A stretch of DNA of 5,907 nt from Paracoccaceae bacterium (GTDB lineage: Bacteria; Pseudomonadota; Alphaproteobacteria; Rhodobacterales; Rhodobacteraceae): positions 1-5,907 of the forward strand of contig SKUV01000046.1 in the NCBI GenBank assembly GCA_007129775.1, read 5' to 3'. The notes under the pieces are model-generated. The model worked only from the letters and a program-made list of their open reading frames with translations, did not search any database and had not been told where the DNA came from. The translations under genes and the position numbers were made by a program. Of the stretch, positions 1-5,907 are shown piece after piece. Positions within the stretch are counted from its first letter, which is position 1. Each line of letters starts with the position of its first letter.

Positions 1-25
1 CCCGGCGGCGCGGCGGCGCGCATGA
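1..25 (+). CDS. Possible 3' end of an upstream gene (last 7 codons)
   Basis: In the second forward frame the first bases read P-A-A-R-R-R-A and then a TGA stop at 23-25. This stop overlaps the paired start codons ATGATG (22-27) of the next gene, an arrangement typical of translationally coupled genes in compact bacterial operons. An Ala/Arg-rich tail is common at the C-terminus of proteins from high-GC alphaproteobacteria, but seven codons cannot identify a product. The alternative is that this stretch is untranslated leader or belongs to the following gene, whose frame is also open to the window edge. The call rests only on the stop/start overlap. Confidence 0.3.
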
Positions 26-957
26 TGGCCGCCATGACCGGAACGCTTCTGTCACTGGGCCATGGCTATTGCGCCTCGGCGCTGGCGCGGCTGATCCTGC
101 CGCAGGGCTGGCAGGTGATCGGCACCCACCGCAGCCCCGAGGCCGCCGCCCGCCTGCGCGCCGAGGGGGTGGAGCCGCTGGCATGGCCTGCCCCGAACAG
201 CGAGGACGCGAACACAGAGGGCGCGGGCTTTGGCCCGGCACTCGCGCGCGCAACGCATCTTCTGTGTTCCATCGCGCCGGGGCAGGGGGGCGACCCGGCC
301 CTTGCGGCCTTCGGCGCGACGATCGCACAGGCGCGGCATCTGAAATGGGCAGGCTATCTGTCCAGCACGGCGGTCTATGGCGATCATGCCGGCGGCTGGG
401 TGGACGAGGACACTCCCGTCAGCCCGGCCAGCGCCCGGGGCAAGGCACGCGTGACCGCCGAAGCGGCGTGGCGCCAGACCTGCGCGCGGGCTGGCGTGCC
501 CTGCCATATCTTCCGCCTGTCGGGCATCTACGGGCCCGGGCGCTCACCCTTCGACCGGCTGCGCGCCCGTCAGGCCCGGCGGATCGTGAAGCCCGGGCAG
601 GTTTTCTGCCGCATCCATGTGGAGGATATCGCCCGGGCGCTCGCCGCCTCCATGGCGCAGCCCACAGGGGGCGGCGCGCTGTGGAACCTCGCCGATGACG
701 AACCCGCCCCGCCGCAGGATGTCATCGCCCATGCCGCCGGCCTGATCGGGCTGCCGCCCCCGCCCGAGGAACCCTTCGACGCTGCGGCGATGTCGCCCAT
801 GGCGGCGAGCTTCTATGCCGATTGCCGCCGCGTCCGGAACGACCGGATCAAGCGCGATCTGGGGCTGAGGCTGCGCCATCCCGATTACCGCACCGGACTC
901 GCGGCGATTCTGGAGGCCGAGCGCGCAGCGGCGGGAAACGGCCGGCGGGCGCCGTGA
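22..957 (+). CDS. Atypical SDR / NAD(P)-dependent epimerase-like protein (YeeZ-like)
   Basis: Predicted cytoplasmic Rossmann-fold protein of the extended/atypical short-chain dehydrogenase superfamily, 311 residues, of unknown substrate. Seen: a nucleotide-binding loop G13-H-G-Y-C-A18 right after the first beta strand; a second strand ending T35-H-R37, where the arginine suggests NADP(H) preference; the strand-4 motif S114-S-T-A-V-Y-G120; an R164-L-S-G-I-Y-G-P segment usual in extended SDRs; H199-V-E-D-I near the substrate domain; and a C-terminal R-V-x-N-x-x-I-x-x-x-L-G-L block followed by P-D-Y-R-x-G-L. The YxxxK catalytic pair reads S137-A-R-G-K141, so the tyrosine is missing. The same block is also degenerate in YeeZ-type proteins, so this need not be a broken gene, and redox activity is uncertain. 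Start: ATG at 22, 25 and 34 are all possible with no strong Shine-Dalgarno. I chose 22 because the preceding stop overlaps it; 34 would give a more usual N-terminus. Members of the group are loosely annotated as sugar-nucleotide epimerases, which is not supported here. Confidence 0.88.
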   Translation: MMAAMTGTLLSLGHGYCASALARLILPQGWQVIGTHRSPEAAARLRAEGVEPLAWPAPNSEDANTEGAGFGPALARATHLLCSIAPGQGGDPALAAFGATIAQARHLKWAGYLSSTAVYGDHAGGWVDEDTPVSPASARGKARVTAEAAWRQTCARAGVPCHIFRLSGIYGPGRSPFDRLRARQARRIVKPGQVFCRIHVEDIARALAASMAQPTGGGALWNLADDEPAPPQDVIAHAAGLIGLPPPPEEPFDAAAMSPMAASFYADCRRVRNDRIKRDLGLRLRHPDYRTGLAAILEAERAAAGNGRRAP

Positions 958-1031
958 TGCGCGTGCGATGCCCCGCGATGCTCCGCGCTTTCCTTTGGAC
1001 GACGGCGCCTCTACACTGGCGCTCCAGTCCC

Positions 1032-1035
1032 GGAG
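1032..1035 (+). promoter_or_regulatory. Ribosome binding site deciding the start of the exported protein gene
   Basis: GGAG lies 8 bases before the ATG at 1044. It favours that start over an earlier in-frame ATG at 957, which overlaps the stop of the SDR gene but has no comparable site and would put a 29-residue arginine-containing extension before the signal peptide. Confidence 0.65.
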
Positions 1036-1043
1036 CAACCATC

Positions 1044-1577
1044 ATGCGCGCGTCTCCCGCCCCCGTCCTTGCCGCGGCACTTCTGGTCAGCCCCCTCGTG
1101 GCCGAGGGGGAAACGCCGGAAGGGTCCGCGACGCTGGGCGAAATCGCCGCGCGGATCGACGCTGTCGATCACCTCTGGCAAACCCGCCTGCCCGATGCGG
1201 AGGGGGCGGAACTGACCACCCATTTCAGCGATTTCGGCTTTGTCTGGCAGGTCCGCCTGCTTGGCGACGGCGCCGATGAGATCGCCCTGCCCGGCAGCCT
1301 TGAAGTGGTCTTTTCCGGGATCGACGGCGACAAGGAGCCGACCGAGCGTCAGATCGTTTTTGACGAGATCGCCAGCGGCAAACGCTTTGTCAGCCGGGAC
1401 AACGATACCGGCGCGGTGATCGTCGATCTGCTCGACCTGTCCGGAAACCCCGGCTTTGCGGAAGGCCGGATCAGCGCCGAACTGTGCCGCCGCGACGGTG
1501 TTTTCGGCACCATCGATCCGGAGGATTGTGTGGTGATCGAGGGCCGGTTCACCTCTCGCCTGCCCTTCGACGAATAG
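1044..1577 (+). CDS. Exported protein of unknown function, 177 aa
   Basis: I do not recognise a family. Residues 1-20 form a short Sec signal peptide: Met-Arg, a hydrophobic Ala/Leu/Val stretch to about residue 19, and a likely cleavage after A20 (L-V-A before E-G-E). There is no lipobox cysteine, so a soluble periplasmic or secreted location is inferred. The mature part of about 157 residues is acidic and appears mostly beta-structured, with alternating hydrophobic residues around 64-73, 86-93, 124-132 and 163-173. Its only two cysteines, C148 and C162, sit 14 residues apart near the C-terminus and could form a disulfide in the periplasm. Aspartate-rich turns (G-I-D-G-D-K at 92-97, D119-N-D-T) could bind metal but do not make a complete EF-hand. 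The start at 1044 is supported by GGAG eight bases upstream and by the signal peptide beginning there. The gene lies 86 bases after the SDR gene, so it may be co-transcribed or have its own promoter; nothing in the neighbours tells its role. Confidence 0.82.
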   Translation: MRASPAPVLAAALLVSPLVAEGETPEGSATLGEIAARIDAVDHLWQTRLPDAEGAELTTHFSDFGFVWQVRLLGDGADEIALPGSLEVVFSGIDGDKEPTERQIVFDEIASGKRFVSRDNDTGAVIVDLLDLSGNPGFAEGRISAELCRRDGVFGTIDPEDCVVIEGRFTSRLPFDE

Positions 1578-1594
1578 CGCGGGACCGCTGCAGG

Positions 1595-1621
1595 CCGGGG
1601 GCCGCCACATCGCCGGCCCGG
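1595..1621. terminator. GC-rich hairpin between convergent genes, possible weak bidirectional terminator
   Basis: CCGGG at 1595-1599 pairs with CCCGG at 1617-1621, and CCG at 1602-1604 pairs with CGG at 1614-1616, leaving a two-base bulge (1600-1601) and a nine-base loop. It lies 18 bases past the stop of the exported-protein gene and about 70 bases past the stop of the permease gene on the other strand. Neither side has a T-run, so it is not a canonical intrinsic terminator. In DNA this GC-rich, chance hairpins are common. The rest of the 1578-1692 gap holds nothing I can name. Confidence 0.3.
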
Positions 1622-1692
1622 TATCCGTTCGCGACGCCCATCTTCGCCCGCCCGGACGGCCGCTTTGCCTTCGATGCCATCCTGCGCGCGGC

Positions 1693-4600
1693 TCACTCCG
1701 CCGGCGGCATCGCCTTTTCGCCCGCGCCGCTGCCCTCGCGCCCCGCCCGGTGCCGGCCGGCCTCGGCCAGTTCGCGCACCAGGCGCTCTTCCTCGCTGGC
1801 GCGCGGCTTGGAGAACCGGGCCAGCAGCAGAAACGCCACCGGCGTGAGATAAAGCGTCGAGACCGTGGCAAGCCCCAGCCCGCCCACGATCACCCAGCCC
1901 AGCGCCTCGCGCGCCTCTGCCCCGGCCCCGAAGGACAGGATCAGCGGCAGCGCGCCCAGCACCGTGGAGGCCATGGTCATCATCACCGGACGCAGGCGTA
2001 TGATACAGGCTTCCTCGATCGCCTCGCGCACGGATTTGCCGGCATCGCGCAACTGATTGGCGAATTCCACGATCAGGATACCGTTCTTGGCCATGATCCC
2101 CACCAGCAATACGAGCCCGATCTGGGAATAGACATTCAGGCTGCCACCCGTCAGCAGGAGCGCGAAGACCGCGCAGGCCAGCCCCAGCGGCACGGTCGAC
2201 ATCACCACGACGGCCGAAACGAAGCTTTCGAACTGGGCCGACAGCACAAGAAACACCACCAGGAGCGCAAAGCCGAAGACGATGAAGATGCCGGTGTTGG
2301 TCTGATCGAGCGTCGCGGCTTCGGCCAGCGGGACGATGCGCTGGCCGGCGGGCAGCACCTCGGCCGCGATACGCTCTGCCTCGGCCATGGCGTCGCCCAG
2401 CGACAGCGCCGGCGTCAGCGTGGCCGACATGTTCACCGCCCGCATCTGCGCCTCGCGGCCCAGTTCCGGCGCGATGGCCCGTTCCTCCAGCGTGACGAAG
2501 GACGCCACCGGGATCATCTGGCCGCTGCCCGAGCGGATGAAGATGCTTTCAAGATCGGAGGGGTTGTTCACCGGGTTGGCGGTGGACAGCATCTGGATGT
2601 CGAAGCTGCGGTCGTCGATGAACACATTGCCCACCGCGCGGCCATCCAGCACCGCCTGCAGCGCCTCGCCCAGACCGTCGATATCCACGTCCAGATCGGC
2701 GGCACGGCGGCGGTCGACCTCGATGAAAAGCTGCGGCTGCGTGGTCTCGAAGCCCAGCTGTATCCGGCCGAAGCGGCCGTCATCCTCCAGCCGTTCCTGC
2801 AATTGCTGGGCGCTTTCCGCCAGCTCATCGTAATTGTTGCCGAGAATCGCAAAGGTCAGGCCCCGCCCGGCGCCGCGGATGCCCAGTGAATTGGGCTGAA
2901 TGGCGAAGGCGCGCACACCGATCACGCCCTGCAGCATGCCGTTGATCTGGCCCACGATCTCGCGCTGGCTGCGTTCCCGGTCGCCCCAGGCGGCCAGTGT
3001 CATCACCATGAAGCCGCGGTTGTCGGCGCCGGTGCCGACGATGGAAAAGAGGTTGGTCACCTCGCCGCGCGCCTGCAGCGGCTCGATCAGGGCCTCGATC
3101 TCCTGCATCTTGCGGTTGGTGAAATCGAGCGCCACGCCCTGCGGCGCCGACACCGACAAAAGCGCCACGGCGCGATCCTCGGGCGGGGTCAGTTCCTGCC
3201 GGATCTGGGTCGCGACCAGCGCGGCGGTCGCGGCAAAAAGCACCGCCACCGTCACCACCACCAGCGGCGCGGCGAGGGCTGCGCGCAGGCTTGCCGCGAA
3301 GGCGCCGGCCAGCCGGTTGCCCAGCCAGACCATCGGCCCGCGCGGCTCGGCCTGCGGCGCCGCGGTCAGCAGCCGCGAGGCCAGCATCGGGCAGAGCGTC
3401 AGCGCAACGATCGATGACAAGAGCACCGCCATGGCGAGGGTAAAGCCAAATTCGCGAAAGAGCCCGCCGGTCTGCCCGGGCAGGAACGACAGCGGAACGA
3501 AAACTGCGGCGAGCGTCGCCGTCGTGGTGACCACGGCAAAGAACACCTGCCGCGTACCCAGAACCGCGGCGGCGCGCGGCCCCATGCCCTCGGCCCGGCG
3601 GCGCACGATGTTCTCCAGCACGACGATGGCGTCATCCACCACCATGCCCGTGGCCAGGACCAGCGCCAGCAGCGTCAGGATATTGACCGAAAAGCCCACC
3701 AGATAGATCGCCGCGATGGTGCCCACCAGCGCCACGGGCATCGTGATCGCCGGGATCAGCGTGGCGCGCGGATCGCGCAGAAAGACAAAGATGATACCGA
3801 TCACGATCAGCACCGCGAGACTTAGCGTCTTGAGCACTTCGGTGATCGCGCCGCGCACAAAGGTCGCCTCGTCCGAGGTGACGAAGATGCGCACGTCATC
3901 GGGCAGAATCTCCTGCAAATCCTCGACGATGGCGGTGATGTTCTCCGAAATTTCCAGCGTGTTGCTCTGGGCCTGACGGATGATGCCGATGCCGATGCCG
4001 GTCTGACCGTTGGCGCGCAGGATCGATTCGCCCGACCGCGGCCCCAGTGTCACCTGCGCCACATCGCCCATGCGCACCCCGCTGCGCAATTCCAGCGCCT
4101 CGAATTCCTCGGGCGAGGTGATCGCGGCGGTAGTGCGCACGAGGATCGACTGGCTGTCGTTCGAAAGCGCCCCGGCCGGGGCGTCGAAGGACACATTGCG
4201 CAGCGCGGTGCGGATGTCCGACAGGCTCAGGCCCCGGCTGGCCAGTTCCATCAGGTCGATATCCACGCGAAAGACCTGATCGCGCGCGCCGAAAATCTGC
4301 AGATCGGCCACGCCGGGGGCCGAGATCAACCGGTCCTCCACCAGATCCTCGACCAGCCGCGTCAACTCCTGCACCGAGCGGTTGCGCGAGGTCACGCCAA
4401 GGCGCATCACCGCATCGGCATTCGCATCGGCCTTGACGATGCGCGGCTCGTCCACGCCCGAGGGCAGGGCGTTGCGGATGCGCCCGATCGCGTCGCGGAT
4501 ATCCGTGGCCGCGAAATCCAGATCGACGCCGTCCGAGAACTCCACCGTCACCCGCGACGCGCCAAAGCGCGAGGACGACGAAATCGACGCGACCCCGCTC

Positions 4601-4872
4601 ACGCGGCTGACGGCGCCTTCGATGGCCGCTGTCACCTCGCGGTCCACGGTTTCGGGGGCCGCGCCCGAAAAACTCGCCGTCACGGTCACCACCGGGCGAT
4701 CCACGTCGGGCAGTTCGCGCACCTCCACACCAAAGAGCCCGACAAGCCCCGCCACGACGATCAGCGTCGACAGAACCAGCGCAAGAATCGGGCGCCGCAC
4801 GAACAGCGCGGTGCCACCGGGCCTGTCGATCACTTCAGAGGGTTCGGGCTGCGCTGGCTGCTGCTCGGACAT
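1693..4872 (-). CDS. RND efflux permease, HAE1/AcrB type
   Basis: Inner-membrane proton/drug antiporter subunit of a tripartite RND pump, 1059 residues (AcrB has 1049), expected to work as a trimer that takes substrates from the periplasm or outer membrane leaflet and passes them to an outer-membrane channel. Seen: TM1 about 29-49, a first large periplasmic domain to about 340, TM2-TM6 about 345-500, TM7 about 535-556, a second periplasmic domain to about 860, and TM8-TM12 about 861-1019. The proton-relay residues are all present: D413 and D414 in V-V-D-D-A-I-V-V-L-E-N (TM4), K929 in A-K-N-G-I-L-I-V-E-F (TM10), and R959 and T966 in R-L-R-P-V-M-M-T (AcrB D407, D408, K940, R971, T978). The double aspartate with lysine indicates the HAE1 rather than the heavy-metal branch. 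The start at 4872 follows GAGG six bases upstream; an earlier in-frame ATG would overlap the adaptor gene and add 29 proline-rich residues. Odd points: a polar 20-residue N-terminal extension, a charged C-terminal tail of about 40 residues, and a shortened switch loop near 613-620. Substrate unknown. Confidence 0.97.
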   Translation of the reverse strand: MSEQQPAQPEPSEVIDRPGGTALFVRRPILALVLSTLIVVAGLVGLFGVEVRELPDVDRPVVTVTASFSGAAPETVDREVTAAIEGAVSRVSGVASISSSSRFGASRVTVEFSDGVDLDFAATDIRDAIGRIRNALPSGVDEPRIVKADANADAVMRLGVTSRNRSVQELTRLVEDLVEDRLISAPGVADLQIFGARDQVFRVDIDLMELASRGLSLSDIRTALRNVSFDAPAGALSNDSQSILVRTTAAITSPEEFEALELRSGVRMGDVAQVTLGPRSGESILRANGQTGIGIGIIRQAQSNTLEISENITAIVEDLQEILPDDVRIFVTSDEATFVRGAITEVLKTLSLAVLIVIGIIFVFLRDPRATLIPAITMPVALVGTIAAIYLVGFSVNILTLLALVLATGMVVDDAIVVLENIVRRRAEGMGPRAAAVLGTRQVFFAVVTTTATLAAVFVPLSFLPGQTGGLFREFGFTLAMAVLLSSIVALTLCPMLASRLLTAAPQAEPRGPMVWLGNRLAGAFAASLRAALAAPLVVVTVAVLFAATAALVATQIRQELTPPEDRAVALLSVSAPQGVALDFTNRKMQEIEALIEPLQARGEVTNLFSIVGTGADNRGFMVMTLAAWGDRERSQREIVGQINGMLQGVIGVRAFAIQPNSLGIRGAGRGLTFAILGNNYDELAESAQQLQERLEDDGRFGRIQLGFETTQPQLFIEVDRRRAADLDVDIDGLGEALQAVLDGRAVGNVFIDDRSFDIQMLSTANPVNNPSDLESIFIRSGSGQMIPVASFVTLEERAIAPELGREAQMRAVNMSATLTPALSLGDAMAEAERIAAEVLPAGQRIVPLAEAATLDQTNTGIFIVFGFALLVVFLVLSAQFESFVSAVVVMSTVPLGLACAVFALLLTGGSLNVYSQIGLVLLVGIMAKNGILIVEFANQLRDAGKSVREAIEEACIIRLRPVMMTMASTVLGALPLILSFGAGAEAREALGWVIVGGLGLATVSTLYLTPVAFLLLARFSKPRASEEERLVRELAEAGRHRAGREGSGAGEKAMPPAE

Positions 4873-4878
4873 GGTCAA

Positions 4879-4882
4879 CCTC
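4879..4882 (-). promoter_or_regulatory. Ribosome binding site of the RND permease
   Basis: On the minus strand GAGG precedes the ATG at 4872 by six bases, inside the 34-base gap after the adaptor stop codon. It decides the permease start and shows that the second gene has its own initiation signal within the operon. Confidence 0.7.
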
Positions 4883-4906
4883 GGCGGGCTTTGGGGCGGG
4901 TCGGTC

Positions 4907-5907
4907 TCAGATCGGGGCCGGGCGGCCATTGGCGCGGGCCTGCTCGGCGCCGGCATCATCGGTCTCGTCCGCGGCTTGCGGGGCGGCGTTGCGCACGTCG
5001 ACGGCGGCGCCGGGCCGCAGGGACTGCACGCCCTCGGTCACGACCAGATCACCCGGCGCCAGCGCGGCATCCACCAGAACCCCGTTGTCCATCCGTTGCA
5101 GGATGCGCACCGGCACGCGCTGCACCTGCTCGTCGCGCACGGCCCAGACGAAGGCCCCGTTGGACGACCACTGTATTGCCAGCGGATCGACGGCCGGATA
5201 GCTTTCACCGCTGAAATCCAGCGTTATGGAAAACGCCATCCCGGGGCGCAGCATGTCGTCGGGATTGTCGATTTCGGCCTGAACGCGCAGCGAGCGGCTG
5301 GCGCTGTCCACACGATTGTCGAGCGCGCGCAGACGCCCCTGCAGCGTGGTGCCCGGGCGCGACAGGGGGCTTGCCGACAGCTCCATCCCCTCGCTCAGCG
5401 CCACCACATGGCGCTCGGGCACGAGGAACTCTACCAAGAGGCTGGATCGGTCGTCGATGCCGGTCAGCCGGGTCGAGGTGCCGACCTGGTCGCCGATATC
5501 CGCCGCCACGAAGCCCACATAGCCCGAAATCGGCGCCACAATCGAGCGCCGGTCGAGGTTCAGCCGGGCCTGACGATAATCCAGCTCTGCCTGATTCAGT
5601 GCCAGTTCGGCGTCGCGGATCTGGATATCGGTCGTCGCGCCGGAGCGTTGCAGCCGGGCGAGCCGCTCCACCGTGGAGCGCGCATCCGCCAGCACCAGTT
5701 CGGCGCGATCAAGGGCGATATCCTCGGCACTGCTGTCCAGCCGTGCCAGCGTCGTGCCGGCCTGCACCTGATCACCTGGCGAGACGTTGATCTCCACGAT
5801 CCGGCCCGACGCTTCGGGCGTGATGGAAACGCTGCGCAGGGCCTGTCCGGTGCCGATGGCAGAGACGTTGCTTTTGCGCACTGCTTCGATCACGGGTTGC
5901 GCGATCA
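4907..5907 (-). CDS. RND efflux periplasmic adaptor (membrane fusion protein), N-terminus cut by window edge
   Basis: HlyD/AcrA-type adaptor linking the permease to an outer-membrane channel. The frame is open to the window edge. A GTG at 5893 could be read as a start but lies inside the conserved fold, only some 20 residues before the first lipoyl half, so the true start with signal peptide or membrane anchor is probably outside. Counting from that GTG: first lipoyl half about 22-53 (S-G-R-I-V-E-I-N-V-S-P-G-D), an alpha-helical hairpin about 56-116 rich in heptad Ala/Leu, second lipoyl half about 117-147 (A-P-I-S-G-Y-V-G), beta-barrel about 150-225 with the conserved D192/R200/N210 and L-R-P-G-M (215-219), a membrane-proximal domain to about 300, then an acidic, low-complexity tail of about 26 residues. 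At the hairpin tip R77-x3-L81-x6-T88 matches the TolC-docking pattern R-x3-L-x6-S/T known from AcrA and MexA. It is the first gene of the pair visible here; the permease follows after 34 bases, so co-transcription is expected. The operon promoter is not in the window. Confidence 0.95.
   Translation of the reverse strand, partial: IAQPVIEAVRKSNVSAIGTGQALRSVSITPEASGRIVEINVSPGDQVQAGTTLARLDSSAEDIALDRAELVLADARSTVERLARLQRSGATTDIQIRDAELALNQAELDYRQARLNLDRRSIVAPISGYVGFVAADIGDQVGTSTRLTGIDDRSSLLVEFLVPERHVVALSEGMELSASPLSRPGTTLQGRLRALDNRVDSASRSLRVQAEIDNPDDMLRPGMAFSITLDFSGESYPAVDPLAIQWSSNGAFVWAVRDEQVQRVPVRILQRMDNGVLVDAALAPGDLVVTEGVQSLRPGAAVDVRNAAPQAADETDDAGAEQARANGRPAPI

Noticed and set aside
1..21. GGC/GCG-rich repeat-like run at the left edge
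   Set aside because: It is short and fits coding sequence of a high-GC genome (Ala/Arg codons); there is no longer repeat structure.
989..1017. Possible promoter before the exported-protein gene: TTTCCT (989-994) and TACACT (1012-1017) spaced by 17 bases
   Set aside because: The -35 element matches the consensus at only three of six positions, and the better TTGGAC at 995-1000 is only 11 bases from the -10 candidate. Too weak to call.
544..1038. 164-codon minus-strand frame over the SDR gene
   Set aside because: It lies antisense to a well-supported Rossmann protein and its product is a low-complexity Arg/Gly/Ala sequence typical of GC-rich non-coding frames.
957..1043. Earlier start (ATG at 957, overlapping the SDR stop) for the exported protein
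   Set aside because: It would bury the signal peptide behind 29 residues and lacks a good ribosome binding site.
1011..1871. 286-codon minus-strand frame covering the exported-protein gene and the gap
   Set aside because: It runs through two real genes on different strands and the intergenic gap, without start signal or domain; the signal peptide and ribosome binding site support the plus-strand gene instead.
1750..2889. 379-codon open frame on the plus strand inside the permease gene, with a very His/Gln/Arg-rich product
   Set aside because: It is antisense to a strongly conserved RND permease. The composition is what the complement of high-GC codons gives, and no domain or ribosome binding site is visible.
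2900..3706. 268-codon plus-strand open frame inside the permease gene
   Set aside because: It is a shadow of the real gene on the other strand; its Ser/Ala/Thr-rich product has no recognisable motif.
4873..4959. Upstream ATG extending the permease by 29 residues into the adaptor gene
   Set aside because: The extension is proline/arginine-rich and unlike RND N-termini, it overlaps the adaptor's C-terminal coding region, and GAGG is well placed for the ATG at 4872.

Overview
The window reads as a high-GC alphaproteobacterial chromosome, most likely of the Rhodobacteraceae/Paracoccaceae type. This is inferred from the strong G/C bias at third codon positions and from how the proteins read; no marker gene fixes the taxon. 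It holds four substantial genes in two convergent pairs, almost fully coding, with no RNA gene, insertion sequence, CRISPR array, phage gene or integration site that I can see.

Left part, plus strand (1-1577): an atypical NAD(P)-binding SDR/epimerase-like protein of the YeeZ-like group (22-957). It apparently starts on the stop codon of a preceding gene that lies mostly outside the window. It is followed after 86 bases by a small exported protein of unknown function (1044-1577) with a clear signal peptide and its own ribosome binding site.

Middle (1578-1692): a 115-base gap between the two converging genes. It holds one GC-rich hairpin, which may act as a weak terminator for either strand, and nothing else recognisable.

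Right part, minus strand (1693-5907): a two-gene efflux operon. The periplasmic adaptor (membrane fusion protein) comes first, with its N-terminus cut off by the right window edge. It is followed after 34 bases by an RND permease of the HAE1/AcrB type. The permease has the full proton-relay set (D413, D414, K929, R959, T966) and the adaptor has a recognisable TolC-docking motif, so together they should form the inner-membrane and periplasmic parts of a proton-driven tripartite exporter. No outer-membrane channel and no regulator is visible; they may lie beyond the right edge or be encoded elsewhere. Substrate cannot be read from the sequence.

I found no convincing undescribed system. The points most worth checking are the shortened, phenylalanine-poor switch loop of the permease, the SDR protein lacking the usual catalytic tyrosine, and the uncharacterised exported protein.
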